From the NCBI RefSeq assembly GCF_900115925.1, contig NZ_FOYF01000011.1, forward strand, positions 1 to 47,845: a DNA stretch of 47,845 bases, read 5' to 3'. A program made the translations under genes and the position numbers. Origin of the DNA: Bacillus sp. cl95. Lineage in GTDB: Bacteria > Bacillota > Bacilli > Bacillales > Cytobacillaceae. The notes beneath the pieces were generated by a model. That model made no database searches, was not told where the DNA came from, and saw only the letters and a program-made list of their open reading frames with translations. Each line of letters starts with the position of its first letter. Position 1 is the stretch's first letter. This document shows positions 35,205 through 47,537 of the stretch, piece after piece.

Positions 35205-35510
35205 CCTCCTCTCTTTTCTTGAATACAAAAAAGCGCCTCTGTCAATTGACAGAGACGCTTTAGGCGCGGTTCCACTCTGATTGGACATGTACTTGTACGT
35301 TATTGAAACGCAGAAGCCACGATCCCAGCTTTAACCTGTTAACGGAAGGAGTCCGCCCAAGTCTACTAAGAAAGGTCTGCTTTCTTTTCAATATGGGGCT
35401 CTGAGGCGCATTTCAGAAATACGAGAGGCATGAACCACTTTCAGCCGGTGATGGTTCTCTCTTTAAAGCATCGTCTTCCTACTTTTCCTCATCTACACTT
35501 TAATCGTATA
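35205..35510 (-). ncRNA. T-box riboswitch, cysteine-specific
   Basis: The leader ahead of cysE contains the T-box core TGGAACCGCG at 35265-35274, a stem I region with GATGAGGAAAAGTAG near its start, and a TGC triplet (35408-35410) in the expected specifier loop, matching a cysteine codon. Uncharged tRNA-Cys would pair with the specifier and the T-box and stabilise the antiterminator, permitting cysE and cysS transcription. I see no strong promoter directly upstream, so transcripts may come from gltX. Confidence 0.93.
35227..35259 (-). terminator. terminator of the cysteine T-box
   Basis: A 14-base near-perfect stem (AGCGTCTCTG... with ...CAGAGGCGCT, one U-G pair) centred on CAATTG is followed on the minus strand by six T residues. 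It overlaps the competing antiterminator that includes the T-box core just upstream. Confidence 0.93.
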
Positions 35511-35551
35511 AATTTGAATTACTATTACTATATTACATTTTCTTCAATATG

Positions 35552-37009
35552 TTAACCAATAATTTTGCTTAATCGGTCCATGATTTTTTCTTTGCCTAAA
35601 AGTACGATCGCCTGTGGTAGGTCTGGTCCGTGCGTTTGACCAGTTGTCGCCACACGAATTGGCATAAATAGGTTCTTCCCTTTTTGACCAGTAGCTTTTT
35701 GAACAGCCTTCATTGCAGCTTTAATGTCATCCGCTTGAAGAACTGACAGTTGCTCAAGTTCAGAGTAAAACGCCTTTAATACTTCAGGCACCTGTTCCCC
35801 TGCCATTACTTCTTTCGCTTCTTCGTCATATTCTGCTTCATCTTGGAAGAATATATCCGTTAAGCCAACGATTTCTGCGCCAAAGCTCATTTTTTCTTGA
35901 TAAAGAGCAATCAGATTGCGTACCCATTCATTCTCTTGTTCCGTCATTTCCATGCTCGCGCGTCCAGCTTTTACAAGATGAGGCAGTGCCATCTCTACTA
36001 CACGGTCAAGGTCCACTTTTTTCATATACTGGTTATTCATCCATGCAAGCTTCTGCTGGTCAAATAATGCAGGGGATTTTGATAAGCGGCTTGCATCGAA
36101 GATCTCAATGAATTGTTCTTTTGAGAATAACTCTTCTTCCCCAGCAGGAGACCATCCAAGCAATGTGATGAAGTTGAAAAGTGCTTCTGGAAGGTAACCA
36201 AGCTCTTCGTATTGCTCGATAAATTGAATGATGGATTCATCCCTTTTGCTTAGCTTTTTGCGGCTCTCGTTCACAATCAATGTCATATGACCGTAATGAG
36301 GTGTTTCCCATCCTAATGCTTCAAAGACCATTAGTTGTTTTGGAGTGTTCGTAATATGGTCATCACCACGTAGAACATGTGAAATCTTCATTAAGTAATC
36401 ATCAATTGCTACTGCATAGTTATAAGTTGGTGTTCCGTCTTTTTTGACCATGACCCAGTCACCAATACCGTCTGATTCAAAAGAAACATTCCCCTTAACC
36501 ATATCTTCAAAAGTATAAACTTTACCTGCAGGCACTAGGAATCGAATACTTGGCTGACGGCCTTCGTCTTCTAAACGCTGTCTATCTTCAGAGGTCAAAT
36601 GGCGGCACTTGCCGGAATACTTAGGCATTTCACCCTTTGCCGTCTGCTCTTCACGCTCTGCTTCGATTTCCTCTTCCGTACAATAACACTTATAGGCAGA
36701 GCCTTCTTTGAGCATTTTTGTATAGTATTCTTCATAAAGATGGTTTCTTTCGGATTGTCGATATGGCCCGTATTCGCCGCCTACATCAACACTTTCGTCC
36801 CAATCCATTCCAAGCCATTTCAAATATTTAAGCTGGCTTTCCTCGCCGCCTTCAATATTTCTTTTCTTATCTGTATCTTCAATACGGATAATGAATTTCC
36901 CACCCTTATTGCGGGCAAATAAGTAATTAAAAAGTGCTGTTCTTGCGTTTCCGATATGTAAATGTCCAGTTGGACTAGGAGCATAACGTACACGAACTTC
37001 GTTTGACAT
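35552..37009 (-). CDS. gltX: glutamyl-tRNA synthetase
   Basis: GltX charges tRNA-Glu, and in Bacilli also tRNA-Gln, which is then amidated by GatCAB. The 485-residue product has the HIGN motif at 18-21 ([15 protein letters not shown]), a cysteine-containing insertion with [11 protein letters not shown] and SGKCRHL, the KLSKRD motif near 253 and a C-terminal anticodon-binding helical domain. It follows ispF by 75 bases. Dual specificity is inferred from the lineage. Confidence 0.98.
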   Translation of the reverse strand: MSNEVRVRYAPSPTGHLHIGNARTALFNYLFARNKGGKFIIRIEDTDKKRNIEGGEESQLKYLKWLGMDWDESVDVGGEYGPYRQSERNHLYEEYYTKMLKEGSAYKCYCTEEEIEAEREEQTAKGEMPKYSGKCRHLTSEDRQRLEDEGRQPSIRFLVPAGKVYTFEDMVKGNVSFESDGIGDWVMVKKDGTPTYNYAVAIDDYLMKISHVLRGDDHITNTPKQLMVFEALGWETPHYGHMTLIVNESRKKLSKRDESIIQFIEQYEELGYLPEALFNFITLLGWSPAGEEELFSKEQFIEIFDASRLSKSPALFDQQKLAWMNNQYMKKVDLDRVVEMALPHLVKAGRASMEMTEQENEWVRNLIALYQEKMSFGAEIVGLTDIFFQDEAEYDEEAKEVMAGEQVPEVLKAFYSELEQLSVLQADDIKAAMKAVQKATGQKGKNLFMPIRVATTGQTHGPDLPQAIVLLGKEKIMDRLSKIIG

Positions 37010-37047
37010 AAAAAATCCCCCTAAACTAATGCTTCAATTGTGAATAC

Positions 37048-37056
37048 ATTTTAACA
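37048..37056 (-). promoter_or_regulatory. gltX promoter candidate
   Basis: The motif TGT-TAAAAT is a good extended -10 box in the 75-base gap before gltX, but the -35 region is poor. Predicted start is near 37041, about 30 bases before the gene. Confidence 0.4.
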
Positions 37057-37084
37057 TGACAGATGAAAAAGACATACCCGTCCG

Positions 37085-37564
37085 TTAATCTTTCTTCTTT
37101 AACAGCACTGCTACTTGAGAGGCAATTCCTTCTCCTCTTCCCGTAAAACCAAGCTTTTCTGTAGTTGTCGCTTTTACATTCACTTGGCTTGGAGATGCTT
37201 CCAACAATTCTGCAATTCTTTCCTGCATTTGTGTAATATAAGGTGCCATCTTTGGCATTTGAGCGATGATCGTACAATCCGCATTAACCAGCTCATATCC
37301 TTTTTCTTTCACAATTCCCCATACATGTTCCATTAATTTTGCAGAGTCGGCATCCTTGAAATTTGGGTCGGTGTCAGGAAAATGCCTGCCGATATCACCC
37401 TCACCAATCGCACCTAGACACGCATCCGCTACTGTATGCAAAAGCACGTCAGCATCAGAATGCCCAAGTAAGCCTTTCTCATACGGTATTGTTATTCCAC
37501 CAATGATCAGCGGTCTACCCTCCGTCAATTGGTGAACATCGAAGCCTTGTCCAATTCTATACAT
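37085..37564 (-). CDS. ispF: 2-C-methyl-D-erythritol 2,4-cyclodiphosphate synthase
   Basis: IspF closes CDP-ME 2-phosphate to the cyclic diphosphate in the MEP isoprenoid pathway. The 159-residue product has the zinc-binding GFDVHQL motif (Asp9, His11) and [15 protein letters not shown] with the next histidine, and ends [18 protein letters not shown]. It lies 11 bases after ispD, the usual operon pair. Confidence 0.98.
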   Translation of the reverse strand: MYRIGQGFDVHQLTEGRPLIIGGITIPYEKGLLGHSDADVLLHTVADACLGAIGEGDIGRHFPDTDPNFKDADSAKLMEHVWGIVKEKGYELVNADCTIIAQMPKMAPYITQMQERIAELLEASPSQVNVKATTTEKLGFTGRGEGIASQVAVLLKKKD

Positions 37565-37575
37565 GTTGTCGCCTC

Positions 37576-39370
<1,795 letters not shown>

Positions 39371-39532
39371 TCCTTCACCTCCTTCTACTCATTATAAACA
39401 AATTACTAAAATCGAAACCTTTGAAATTGCATTTTCTTTTTTTATGAATATCCTCCCTATTTCTACCTACGAAAAGTTTGGAGATTAACTACTTTGGAAG
39501 CTTTTATGCAGAATCTAATGCATTACAGTTTT

Positions 39533-39561
39533 AGGGTAGCACCGCCAAAAACCTGTGTCAA
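39533..39561 (-). promoter_or_regulatory. yacL promoter candidate
   Basis: A consensus -35 TTGACA stands 17 bases before TACCCT, a weak -10 that carries a TGn extension. It lies in the 236-base gap between disA and yacL. A second possible -10 (TATAAT near 39391) lies only about 15 bases ahead of the ribosome-binding site and lacks a good -35. Confidence 0.4.
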
Positions 39562-39606
39562 ACTTCTGTCGCTTTACATGTATTAATTGCATATTTAAAG
39601 GTGATA

Positions 39607-40677
39607 TCATCGTCGGTCGGTCATTAAACGCTCTTTTACGAGCTTTAATCCTTCCTTGATTTTCTTCGCCCTCACTTCTCCGATACCTTCCACGTCATCT
39701 AAATCCTCGACCGTTGCTACTAGTATTTTCGGGAGTTGATCAAACCGATTAATCAAGTTTTCAATGATGACCATAGGAAGTCGAGGAATCTTATGTAGAA
39801 TGCGATATCCACGTGGACATTTCCCTTCGTCTAAGGGTACATATCCATTATAACCAAGGAGCTTTAAGAGAGCCGTATCCTCAATCACACTTCCATTTGA
39901 CATGTTCTGCATTTTCTTTAAGACTTCTTTTGCTTTTACATCACGATCTGAAGCGTAATCTTTAATAATCAGAAGAGCTTCTTCCTCTAAATCTGTAAGA
40001 ATTTCATTCATCTGCAGACGAATCAGTCTGCCTTCAATTCCAAGCTCATTCAAGTATGAGAGCAATTCATTTTTGATTTTCAGCACCATTTCAAATCGAT
40101 GCAAGACGAGTAAGATATCGTTATAGGTAACAAGTTCCTCAAACTCTAAAATGCTTAAATTTAATATGCTTTGTTCCATCACTGCTTTATACTTCTCTAG
40201 AGTTTGGATTGCTTGATTGGCCTTCGTAAAGATGACCCCAATATCCTTCAATGCATAGCGGAAATTACCTTGGTAAAGCGTAATCACATTCCGGCGTTGA
40301 GATATGGCAATAACAAGCGATTTTGTTTGACGTGCTACACGTTCAGCCGTACGGTGGCGCATTCCGGTTTCAGTTGAAGGAATTTGTGAATCAGGAGCAA
40401 GCTGGGCATTAGCAAATAATATCTTATTCCCTGCATCATTCAAGATAATAGCGCCATCCATTTTGGCTAGTTCATATAGAAAACTTGGAGAAAAAGCACA
40501 ATTAATCTGAAATCCCCCATCCACCAAGCTTTTCACTTTTTCGTTATAACCAATGACAATCAGTCCACCTGTGTTGGCCCTTAGTACATTATCAATTCCT
40601 TCCCGAATGGGTGTTCCCGGCGCAATAAATTGCAACACTTCACTAACTGTTTGTTCTCCAAGCTTCCTATTCTCCAT
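39607..40677 (-). CDS. disA: DNA integrity scanning protein DisA, diadenylate cyclase
   Basis: DisA makes cyclic di-AMP from two ATP and scans DNA for branched damage. The 356-residue product has the N-terminal DAC domain with the catalytic DGA at 74-76 and RHR at 107-109, a helical linker and a C-terminal helix-hairpin-helix domain with [20 protein letters not shown]. It lies four bases after radA, which is known to interact with DisA and inhibit it in B. subtilis. Confidence 0.98.
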   Translation of the reverse strand: MENRKLGEQTVSEVLQFIAPGTPIREGIDNVLRANTGGLIVIGYNEKVKSLVDGGFQINCAFSPSFLYELAKMDGAIILNDAGNKILFANAQLAPDSQIPSTETGMRHRTAERVARQTKSLVIAISQRRNVITLYQGNFRYALKDIGVIFTKANQAIQTLEKYKAVMEQSILNLSILEFEELVTYNDILLVLHRFEMVLKIKNELLSYLNELGIEGRLIRLQMNEILTDLEEEALLIIKDYASDRDVKAKEVLKKMQNMSNGSVIEDTALLKLLGYNGYVPLDEGKCPRGYRILHKIPRLPMVIIENLINRFDQLPKILVATVEDLDDVEGIGEVRAKKIKEGLKLVKERLMTDRR

Positions 40678-40680
40678 CTT

Positions 40681-42060
40681 TTACCCTCCCAATGCTGCTA
40701 TGAGTGCCTCACTGACAGATGTTACTCCAACTAGCTTTATTCCTTTAGGGGCTGTCCAGCCACCTAAATTATTTTCTGGTAAAATCACTCTTTCAAAACC
40801 AAGCTTAGCCGCTTCTTGAACACGTTGTTCAATGCGCGACACCCTTCTTACTTCTCCAGTTAGGCCAACCTCACCGATAATACAATCCGTTGCACGTGTA
40901 GGCTTATCACGGAAACTCGAAGCAATGCTCACTGCGATGGCCAAATCGATAGCGGGTTCATCCAGCTTGACTCCACCTGCTACTTTTAGATACGCATCTT
41001 GATTCTGTAGGAGCATCCCTACCCTTTTTTCTAAGACAGCCATCAGGAGTGGTACGCGATTATGATCAATTCCGGTAGCCATTCTTCTCGGATTCCCAAA
41101 ACTCGTCGGTGATATTAATGCTTGTATTTCGACAAGGACAGGACGGGTTCCTTCCATTGACGCCACAACAGTTGAACCTGCAGCTCCTTGAGAACGTTCT
41201 TCAAGGAAGATCTCTGAAGGATTGGCGACTTCTTCAAGCCCCAGTTCTTTCATTTCAAAAATACCCATTTCATTCGTTGAACCAAAACGGTTTTTCACCG
41301 CTCTAAGTATCCGATATGTATGATGACGTTCTCCTTCAAAGTACAAAACCGTATCAACCATATGTTCGAGCAATCTAGGCCCAGCAATGGAACCTTCTTT
41401 CGTAACATGTCCAACAATAAAGACAGCAATTCCTTTTGTTTTTCCAATCCTCATCAACTCAGCGGTACATTCCCTTACTTGTGAAACGCTTCCGGGAGCT
41501 GAAGTGACTTCTGGATGAAAGATCGTTTGAATTGAATCGATAATGACGATTCCAGGATTCACTTCTTCGATCGTTTTATTTATCTCATCAAGATTCGTTT
41601 CTGAATATACAAGTAGATTTTTAGAAGAAATACCTAGTCGATCAGCTCTCAATTTTGTCTGTCTTTGAGATTCCTCACCGGAGATATACAGAACCGTATG
41701 TTCCTTATCCGCTAATTGCGCAGACACTTGAAGAAGCAAAGTGGACTTTCCGATACCGGGGTCTCCTCCAATCAGGACAAGCGAGCCTTTCACGACTCCT
41801 CCACCGAGAACTCGATTGAGTTCGTTTAGATTGGTCGTAATCCTCGGTTCACTAACCGTTTCAATTGCCGTGATCGGTGTAGGTTTTGAAAGCAGTGCTG
41901 TTCCTTGTGAATGAGCAAACGCGCCTCTACGTGGTGAGCCAGTAACTTGTACTTCTTCGACCATCTTATTCCACACACCACAACCTGGACATTTACCCAT
42001 CCATTTTGCTGATTCGTAGCCGCACTCTGAACACATGAACTTCGTTTTTCTTTTTGCCAT
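40681..42060 (-). CDS. radA: DNA repair protein RadA (Sms)
   Basis: RadA is a RecA-like branch-migration helicase for recombination. The 459-residue product has a zinc finger with Cys10, Cys13, Cys24 and Cys27, a Walker A motif GGDPGIGKS at 98-106, the KNRFG motif at 256-260 and a C-terminal Lon-protease-like domain. It is cotranscribed with disA and is separated from clpC by a terminator and its own promoter candidate. Confidence 0.98.
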   Translation of the reverse strand: MAKRKTKFMCSECGYESAKWMGKCPGCGVWNKMVEEVQVTGSPRRGAFAHSQGTALLSKPTPITAIETVSEPRITTNLNELNRVLGGGVVKGSLVLIGGDPGIGKSTLLLQVSAQLADKEHTVLYISGEESQRQTKLRADRLGISSKNLLVYSETNLDEINKTIEEVNPGIVIIDSIQTIFHPEVTSAPGSVSQVRECTAELMRIGKTKGIAVFIVGHVTKEGSIAGPRLLEHMVDTVLYFEGERHHTYRILRAVKNRFGSTNEMGIFEMKELGLEEVANPSEIFLEERSQGAAGSTVVASMEGTRPVLVEIQALISPTSFGNPRRMATGIDHNRVPLLMAVLEKRVGMLLQNQDAYLKVAGGVKLDEPAIDLAIAVSIASSFRDKPTRATDCIIGEVGLTGEVRRVSRIEQRVQEAAKLGFERVILPENNLGGWTAPKGIKLVGVTSVSEALIAALGG

Positions 42061-42104
42061 GACAGCTCTCTACCTCTCATTTTAAAGCTTAATTTGATAA
42101 CTCT

Positions 42105-42110
42105 ATTATA
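42105..42110 (-). promoter_or_regulatory. radA promoter candidate (-10 box)
   Basis: A perfect TATAAT lies 45 bases before radA, just past the clpC terminator, with TTTATG at the -35 position 17 bases upstream. The weak -35 keeps confidence moderate. It would let radA-disA be expressed apart from the CtsR operon. Confidence 0.5.
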
Positions 42111-42130
42111 CGGGAAACATTCTTCCGCAT

Positions 42131-42176
42131 AAAAGAAAAGAGGCACACGGATTACATTTTTCTCTCGTGTACCTCT
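42131..42176 (-). terminator. intrinsic terminator after clpC
   Basis: An 11-base stem (AGAGGTACACG with CGTGTGCCTCT, one U-G pair) and a 16-base loop are followed on the minus strand by TTTTCTTTT. It lies about 30 bases past the clpC stop codon. Confidence 0.82.
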
Positions 42177-42208
42177 CTGTTTGTCATGCTATATTACTTT
42201 CAAAAGAA

Positions 42209-44650
42209 TTATTTTGCTGCTCCTGTCTTTTCAGCAGAACGGACAACAAATTCGTCATTATCAACGTCAATGACTACATTCTGGCCAGTAAGCACTGTAC
42301 CCCTTAACAATTCCTCAGACAAGCGGTCTTCAATATGCTTTTGAATCGCTCGGCGCAACGGTCGTGCTCCATATTCAGGATCGTACCCTTCTTTAGCAAT
42401 CTTTTCCTTGGCGGCATCTGTTAGTTCAAGCGTGATGTGCTGCTCATTCAAACGCTTAATTAGCTGGTCAGACATTAACGTAACGATTTGGTTAAGATGC
42501 TTTTTCTCTAATGAATGGAAAACGATCATTTCATCAATCCTGTTCAGGAACTCAGGACGGAATGCTTTTTTCATTTCCTCCATTACTTTACCCTTCATGT
42601 CTTTATAATCCTGTTCACCATCTTGAATATTGAAACCAACGTATTTATTGCGCTTCAACGCCTCTGCCCCAACATTCGATGTCATGATTAACACCGTATT
42701 GCGGAAATCCACTGTTCTACCTTTGGAATCCGTCAAGCGGCCATCTTCAAGCACTTGAAGTAAAATATTGAATACATCCGGATGGGCTTTTTCAATTTCA
42801 TCCAGGAGAATAACGGAGTATGGCTTCCTGCGTACCTTTTCTGTTAACTGGCCGCCCTCTTCGTAACCTACATATCCTGGAGGAGAACCTACTAATCTTG
42901 AAGTCGAATGCTTCTCCATATACTCTGACATATCGATTCGAATCATCGCATCCTCGTCGCCAAACATTGCTTCAGCAAGGGCGCGCGCAAGCTCCGTTTT
43001 ACCTACACCTGTTGGACCTAGGAAGACAAATGAACCGATTGGACGTTTTGGATCCTTTAAACCTGCACGTGCACGACGCACGGCTTTAGCAACGGCCTTA
43101 ACTGCTTCTTCCTGACCAATCAAGCGTGAATGTAGGATATCCTCAAGATTGAGCAGTTTTTCCGTTTCCGTTTGTGCCAGTCTTGATACTGGAATTCCTG
43201 TCCAGCTAGATACGACATTAGCAATATCTTCAACGGTTACTTCTGTGTTTTCTTTACCTTGTTTTTCTTTCCAATTCTTTTTCGTTTCTTCCAACTGTTC
43301 ACGAAGGCGCTGTTCTGTATCTCTCAAAGAAGCTGCCTTTTCAAATTCCTGGCTTTGCACAGAAGCATCCTTTTCTTTACGGACTTCATCTAGTTTTACC
43401 TCTAATTCTTTCAAATTTGGAGGTGTCGTATAGGAACGAAGACGTACCTTCGACCCTGCTTCATCGATTAAGTCAATCGCCTTATCAGGTAGGAAACGAT
43501 CAGAAATGTAGCGGTCCGATAGTTTTACCGCAGCCTCGATGGCTTCATCAGTGATTGAAACACGGTGATGCGCCTCATAACGGTCACGAAGACCTTTTAA
43601 GATTTGGACGGACTCTTCACTATTTGGTTCATCTACACGAATTGGCTGGAAGCGACGCTCAAGCGCTGCATCTTTTTCAATATATTTTCTGTACTCATCC
43701 AATGTAGTAGCACCAATACACTGCAGTTCACCACGGGCAAGGGATGGCTTTAAGATATTGGATGCATCAATTGCCCCTTCAGCTCCACCTGCACCGATTA
43801 GCGTATGAAGCTCATCAATGAATAAGATGATATTTCCTGCTTGACGAATTTCATCCATTACTTTCTTTAATCGGTCTTCGAATTCACCGCGGTATTTAGT
43901 ACCTGCTACAACAGTACCCATATCCAATGTCATAACGCGCTTATCTCGAAGAATCTCAGGCACTTCGTTATTTACAATCTGCTGTGCAAGACCTTCGGCA
44001 ATCGCTGTTTTACCTACACCCGGTTCACCAATAAGAACGGGATTATTTTTAGTACGACGGCTCAATACTTCAATAACACGCTGAATTTCCTTACTTCGTC
44101 CAATTACCGGATCAAGGCTACCCTCACGAGCAATGGCAGTAAGATCCCTTGCAAGGCTATCCAATGTAGGAGTATTGGCACTAACCGATGTCCCGCTTTG
44201 ATGACCGCCTGATTCATTGCTTCCGAGTAATTGAAGCACTTGTTGGCGTGCTTTGTTAAGACTGACACCCAGATTGTTCAAGACTCTGGCTGCAACACCT
44301 TCACCTTCTCTGATCAGTCCAAGAAGAATATGTTCAGTTCCAACATAAGAATGTCCAAGTTTACGAGCTTCGTCCATGGAAAGTTCAATGACTTTCTTTG
44401 CCCTTGGAGTATAATGAATCGTCTGAGTGGAATCTTGCCCTTTACCAATTAAGTTTTCTACTTCCTTCTGAATCTTTTCAGCTACCAGTCCTAGACCATA
44501 CAATGCCTTAGCAGCAATTCCTTCTCCTTCTCGCACTAATCCTAAGAGAATATGTTCGGTTCCAATATTATTGTGTCCAAGACGGATGGCCTCCTCTTGA
44601 GCTAAAGCCAATACTTTCTGTGCTCTTTCAGTAAAACGTCCAAACATCAT
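42209..44650 (-). CDS. clpC: AAA+ unfoldase ClpC, ATPase subunit of ClpCP protease
   Basis: ClpC unfolds substrates for ClpP, using McsB or MecA as adaptors, including arginine-phosphorylated proteins. The 813-residue product has two N-terminal Clp repeats ([14 protein letters not shown] and [14 protein letters not shown]), a first Walker A GEPGVGKT at 208-215, a middle coiled-coil/UVR segment near 420-460, a second Walker A GPTGVGKT near 545, and the VGF tripeptide that docks ClpP. It follows mcsB by three bases and ends the CtsR operon. Confidence 0.99.
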   Translation of the reverse strand: MMFGRFTERAQKVLALAQEEAIRLGHNNIGTEHILLGLVREGEGIAAKALYGLGLVAEKIQKEVENLIGKGQDSTQTIHYTPRAKKVIELSMDEARKLGHSYVGTEHILLGLIREGEGVAARVLNNLGVSLNKARQQVLQLLGSNESGGHQSGTSVSANTPTLDSLARDLTAIAREGSLDPVIGRSKEIQRVIEVLSRRTKNNPVLIGEPGVGKTAIAEGLAQQIVNNEVPEILRDKRVMTLDMGTVVAGTKYRGEFEDRLKKVMDEIRQAGNIILFIDELHTLIGAGGAEGAIDASNILKPSLARGELQCIGATTLDEYRKYIEKDAALERRFQPIRVDEPNSEESVQILKGLRDRYEAHHRVSITDEAIEAAVKLSDRYISDRFLPDKAIDLIDEAGSKVRLRSYTTPPNLKELEVKLDEVRKEKDASVQSQEFEKAASLRDTEQRLREQLEETKKNWKEKQGKENTEVTVEDIANVVSSWTGIPVSRLAQTETEKLLNLEDILHSRLIGQEEAVKAVAKAVRRARAGLKDPKRPIGSFVFLGPTGVGKTELARALAEAMFGDEDAMIRIDMSEYMEKHSTSRLVGSPPGYVGYEEGGQLTEKVRRKPYSVILLDEIEKAHPDVFNILLQVLEDGRLTDSKGRTVDFRNTVLIMTSNVGAEALKRNKYVGFNIQDGEQDYKDMKGKVMEEMKKAFRPEFLNRIDEMIVFHSLEKKHLNQIVTLMSDQLIKRLNEQHITLELTDAAKEKIAKEGYDPEYGARPLRRAIQKHIEDRLSEELLRGTVLTGQNVVIDVDNDEFVVRSAEKTGAAK

Positions 44651-44653
44651 TGT

Positions 44654-45736
44654 CTATTCCTCCTCACTTTTTCTCTTTTCCATTTGCAATCGATCTCGAA
44701 TTAAAGCAGCTCTTCGAATATCTCTTTCATGCGGCCGCAATGGACCTCCCGCATATTGCTGTAAAAAACCCGGTTGGGTTAAAATCATCAGTTCATTCAA
44801 GATGTTTTGGGATATATCCTTTATATACCCCATATCAATCCCTAGACGAACATCGGACAGGCAGCTAGCTGCTTCCTGCGTTTCAATGATTCGACTATTT
44901 GCAAGAGTTCCGTATGAACGGTATACTCTGTCTTCTAATTGTATGTTAGAAGTCTTCGCTAATGCTTCACGAGCTGTTCTTTCCTGCGAAATTAACTGAC
45001 TAACTACGCTCAACAAGTCTTCAACGATATCTTCTTCCGATTTTCCTAAGGTAATTTGATTGGAAATTTGAAAGATGTTGCCTAGTGCCTCACTGCCTTC
45101 TCCGTAAATACCTCTTACCACCAAACCAAGCTGGTTAATCGCGGGTATGATTCTACTTATTTGCTGGGTCATGATGAGACCAGGTAAATGCATCATGACC
45201 GATGCTCGAAGTCCTGTTCCCACATTGGTCGGGCAACTCGTTAAGTAACCTATATTCTCATCAAAAGCAAATTGTATATCTTCTTCTAACCAATCATCCA
45301 GTTCATTCGCAGCTTCCAATGCTTCCATTAACTGAAACCCTGGGAATAAACATTGAATTCGTATATGATCTTCTTCATTTACCATAATACTTACTTCTTC
45401 ATTTTCTGTTAAAAGACATGCTCCGTATGGACTATCTTCAGCTAAATGAGGACTGATTAAGTGTTTTTCCACTAATACTCGTTTCTGAAGGGGTTTTAGC
45501 TCATCCATCTTCAAGATTTCCATTCCACCATACTTTTGGAAATTCCCTTTTAATAGAAGGCCTTCCATTCTTGAAACAATTTTAACTGCTTCTTCATTGG
45601 ATGCTAAAGTTGGGAACTTGTATTCTTGAAAGTTTCGTGCTAAACGAATGCGTGTACTTAACACGATATCTGCGTCAGGTCCTTCATTACTCATCCACGA
45701 ACTGACTGCTTGATTCAAAAACTTTTCCAGCGACAA
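44654..45736 (-). CDS. mcsB: protein-arginine kinase McsB
   Basis: McsB phosphorylates arginine residues, marking proteins (including CtsR) for ClpCP. The 360-residue product is a guanidino-kinase-fold protein with [12 protein letters not shown] near 25-36, NEED at 120-123 and the reactive cysteine 168 in [15 protein letters not shown]. The gene lies two bases after mcsA, its activator. Confidence 0.98.
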   Translation of the reverse strand: MSLEKFLNQAVSSWMSNEGPDADIVLSTRIRLARNFQEYKFPTLASNEEAVKIVSRMEGLLLKGNFQKYGGMEILKMDELKPLQKRVLVEKHLISPHLAEDSPYGACLLTENEEVSIMVNEEDHIRIQCLFPGFQLMEALEAANELDDWLEEDIQFAFDENIGYLTSCPTNVGTGLRASVMMHLPGLIMTQQISRIIPAINQLGLVVRGIYGEGSEALGNIFQISNQITLGKSEEDIVEDLLSVVSQLISQERTAREALAKTSNIQLEDRVYRSYGTLANSRIIETQEAASCLSDVRLGIDMGYIKDISQNILNELMILTQPGFLQQYAGGPLRPHERDIRRAALIRDRLQMEKRKSEEE

Positions 45737-45738
45737 GC

Positions 45739-46287
45739 CTATTCCCCTCCTTCTTGGCCCTGTGTAAGCCTTTTTTCCAAGGAACGAATTTCATCGCGAA
45801 TTTCTGCAGCTTTTTCAAACTCTTCATTTGTAATCAAATCTCTTAATTGGTGTTTCAAATTCTCAATGTTTTTACGGAGGTGTATATTACCACCGATTCT
45901 TTTAGGGATTTTGCCACTATGTGTCCAGTTTCCACTATGCAGCCTCTTTAAGATTGGCTTTAACTGAGCTTGAAAGTTATCATAGCAATCAGCACAGCCG
46001 AAGCGCCCGGCTTTAACAAACTGAGAATATGTTAAAGCACAACTTTCACATTGAAGGACTTTTTCTTGTTGAAAGGCTCCCTTTTGTGAAGGAGGGAATG
46101 ATGAATTTACATTTAATAGCCCCGCCAGCAAGCTATGAATTGTGAACTCTGGACCGCCATTGATCATGAACATTTCGCCTTTTTCTTGTGCGCACTTCTC
46201 ACAAAGATCAATTTCAGTTTTTTCTCCATTTAATATCTTTGTAAAATGAAGTGTAGCAGGCCTTTGATTACATTCTTGGCAAATCAT
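45739..46287 (-). CDS. mcsA: McsA, activator of protein-arginine kinase McsB
   Basis: McsA is a zinc-binding partner of McsB that senses heavy metals and oxidants and frees CtsR. The 182-residue product has four CxxC motifs at about Cys3/6, 29/32, 80/83 and 98/101, and a C-terminal UVR coiled-coil domain at about 140-175 ([20 protein letters not shown]). It stands between ctsR and mcsB in the conserved operon. Confidence 0.97.
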   Translation of the reverse strand: MICQECNQRPATLHFTKILNGEKTEIDLCEKCAQEKGEMFMINGGPEFTIHSLLAGLLNVNSSFPPSQKGAFQQEKVLQCESCALTYSQFVKAGRFGCADCYDNFQAQLKPILKRLHSGNWTHSGKIPKRIGGNIHLRKNIENLKHQLRDLITNEEFEKAAEIRDEIRSLEKRLTQGQEGGE

Positions 46288-46316
46288 TCATTATCACCTC
46301 TCACCTTGCATTTCAT

Positions 46317-46778
46317 CTATTTATATTTCAATGCCGTCAGCATGGCGCGCAGCATTCTTGCTCTTAGCTCATCACGATAAGGTAGTTCAATATATAATAC
46401 TGAACGGTCTATCACGCTTAGCATGATTTTTGCTTCCCTAGTCGTTACAACTTCTTCTTGAACTAACCTATAAATTACATCTTCCGCACTGCTTTGGCTG
46501 ATTCTTGTCTGAATTAAGGCTAATAGTTGATCAATCAGGTGAGCCAAATCGTGTGACTGAACTTTCATGATGCGAATATATCCACCACCACCACGCTTAC
46601 TTTCTACGATGTAACCTCTTTCAATCGTAAATCTCGTATTGATGACATAATTGATTTGTGAGGGGACACATTGAAACTTATCCGCAATTTCACTTCGTTT
46701 GATCTCGACTATCTCTCTGCTACTCATTTGTAATACATCTTTTAAATAGTTCTCTATGATATCGGAGATGTTCCTCAT
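46317..46778 (-). CDS. ctsR: transcriptional repressor CtsR
   Basis: CtsR represses clp genes and its own operon, and loses DNA binding on heat. The 153-residue product has an N-terminal winged helix-turn-helix (RSEIADKFQCVPSQINYVI) and the glycine-rich wing RGGGGYIRI at about 62-70, where the glycines act as thermosensor. It is the first gene of ctsR-mcsA-mcsB-clpC. An operator lies directly upstream, so autoregulation is expected. Confidence 0.98.
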   Translation of the reverse strand: MRNISDIIENYLKDVLQMSSREIVEIKRSEIADKFQCVPSQINYVINTRFTIERGYIVESKRGGGGYIRIMKVQSHDLAHLIDQLLALIQTRISQSSAEDVIYRLVQEEVVTTREAKIMLSVIDRSVLYIELPYRDELRARMLRAMLTALKYK

Positions 46779-46793
46779 CTAACACCCTCCCAA

Positions 46794-46816
46794 TCTGACT
46801 TTGACTATATTTGACA
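46794..46816 (-). promoter_or_regulatory. CtsR operator
   Basis: The minus strand has TGTCAAA, a TAT spacer and AGTCAAA, matching the CtsR heptad direct repeat (RGTCAAA-NAN-RGTCAAA) with one deviation in the first base, then a partial third unit GTCAGA. It lies immediately downstream of the -10 box, covering the start site, a standard position for repression. Confidence 0.9.
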
Positions 46817-46819
46817 TAA

Positions 46820-46849
46820 ATTATACAAGAAATAGCTCTAAGTTTGCAA
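46820..46849 (-). promoter_or_regulatory. ctsR sigma-A promoter
   Basis: A perfect -10 TATAAT is preceded by TTGCAA at an 18-base spacing. Predicted start is near 46813, inside the CtsR operator. Confidence 0.7.
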
Positions 46850-46959
46850 CGACAATGATTTTGAAAAATTATATGTACGATAGTCGATTAAGTTCTGTTT
46901 TCACATTAGCCATTTTCGCCAAATTGAGAGAAAACTAATCTATATAAACTGAATTTTTT

Positions 46960-46985
46960 ATACCCATCATACGGGTAAATCAAAC
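46960..46985 (-). promoter_or_regulatory. ctsR sigma-B promoter
   Basis: On the minus strand GTTTGA and GGGTAT are separated by 14 bases, close to the sigma-B consensus (GTTTAA, 12-15 bases, GGGTAT). It lies about 180 bases upstream of ctsR. The B. subtilis clpC operon is known to have a sigma-B promoter upstream of the CtsR-controlled one, so this is a likely general-stress input. Confidence 0.75.
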
Positions 46986-47006
46986 AATGGTGACTGAATT
47001 ATGGGT

Positions 47007-47225
47007 TTAAGGTAGTGAAGGGAACTTTAAGGAATTGTGAGTGAGTGTATGTGTTGGGAGTGCGATTGATGTTTTTATGATATCGTTGAGTGCGGATTTC
47101 ACTTGGTGGAGGCGGTGAAAGGCGAGGTGGGTAGTGCATCTGAAACAGTTTGGGGGATTGTGTATTGAAACATTTTGAACAAGGAGATCACGCACCATAA
47201 CCCATGCGGTAAAAACAAAGGACAT
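47007..47225 (-). CDS. open frame of 72 codons, probably not a gene
   Basis: A frame of 72 codons runs through a C/A-rich (minus strand) segment between ctsR and the rRNA operon. Neither its first ATG nor an internal one at the MVRDLL position has a ribosome-binding site, there is no nearby promoter, and I recognise no domain. The residue composition, rich in His, Thr, Leu and Pro, suggests a chance frame in skewed DNA. I list it because nothing else explains the segment. Confidence 0.15.
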   Translation of the reverse strand: MSFVFTAWVMVRDLLVQNVSIHNPPNCFRCTTHLAFHRLHQVKSALNDIIKTSIALPTHTLTHNSLKFPSLP

Positions 47226-47498
47226 ATGCCCACATTATGCTTAAGAAACATTTTTTACGCGATTAAATTTTGAGATTGGAGGACACAATTTATTTTCAAG
47301 CGATAAGCACTGTGATAAAGGCTTATAAATGTATCAAGATAGATACTACTTTACTTAGAATTACCCCTTTAGGGCAGTAGATTTATTCGCCCAGCCGGTA
47401 TTCTATTCATACAAACAATTTCAATTAATTCTTAAACGTAAATTCCCTTGAAATTGCGATCCATTTCTCCTGTTTTACGGGTCTTATAAATAAATCTA

Positions 47499-47537
47499 TT
47501 AGGTACTAGTCCTGAAATTCCACCTTTTTCGAATCAT
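47499..47537 (-). CDS. very short frame with a strong ribosome-binding site
   Basis: An ATG nine bases after AAAAGGAG opens a 12-codon frame (MIRKRWNFRTST). It follows the rRNA terminator and has no visible promoter. It could be a leader peptide, a gene remnant broken by frameshift (an open frame in another register overlaps it), or chance. Confidence 0.2.
   Translation of the reverse strand: MIRKRWNFRTST

Noticed and set aside
35199-35288. N-terminal extension of cysE by 30 codons
   Set aside because: The extension translates the T-box core and terminator; the ATG at 35198 has its own GAGGAGG.
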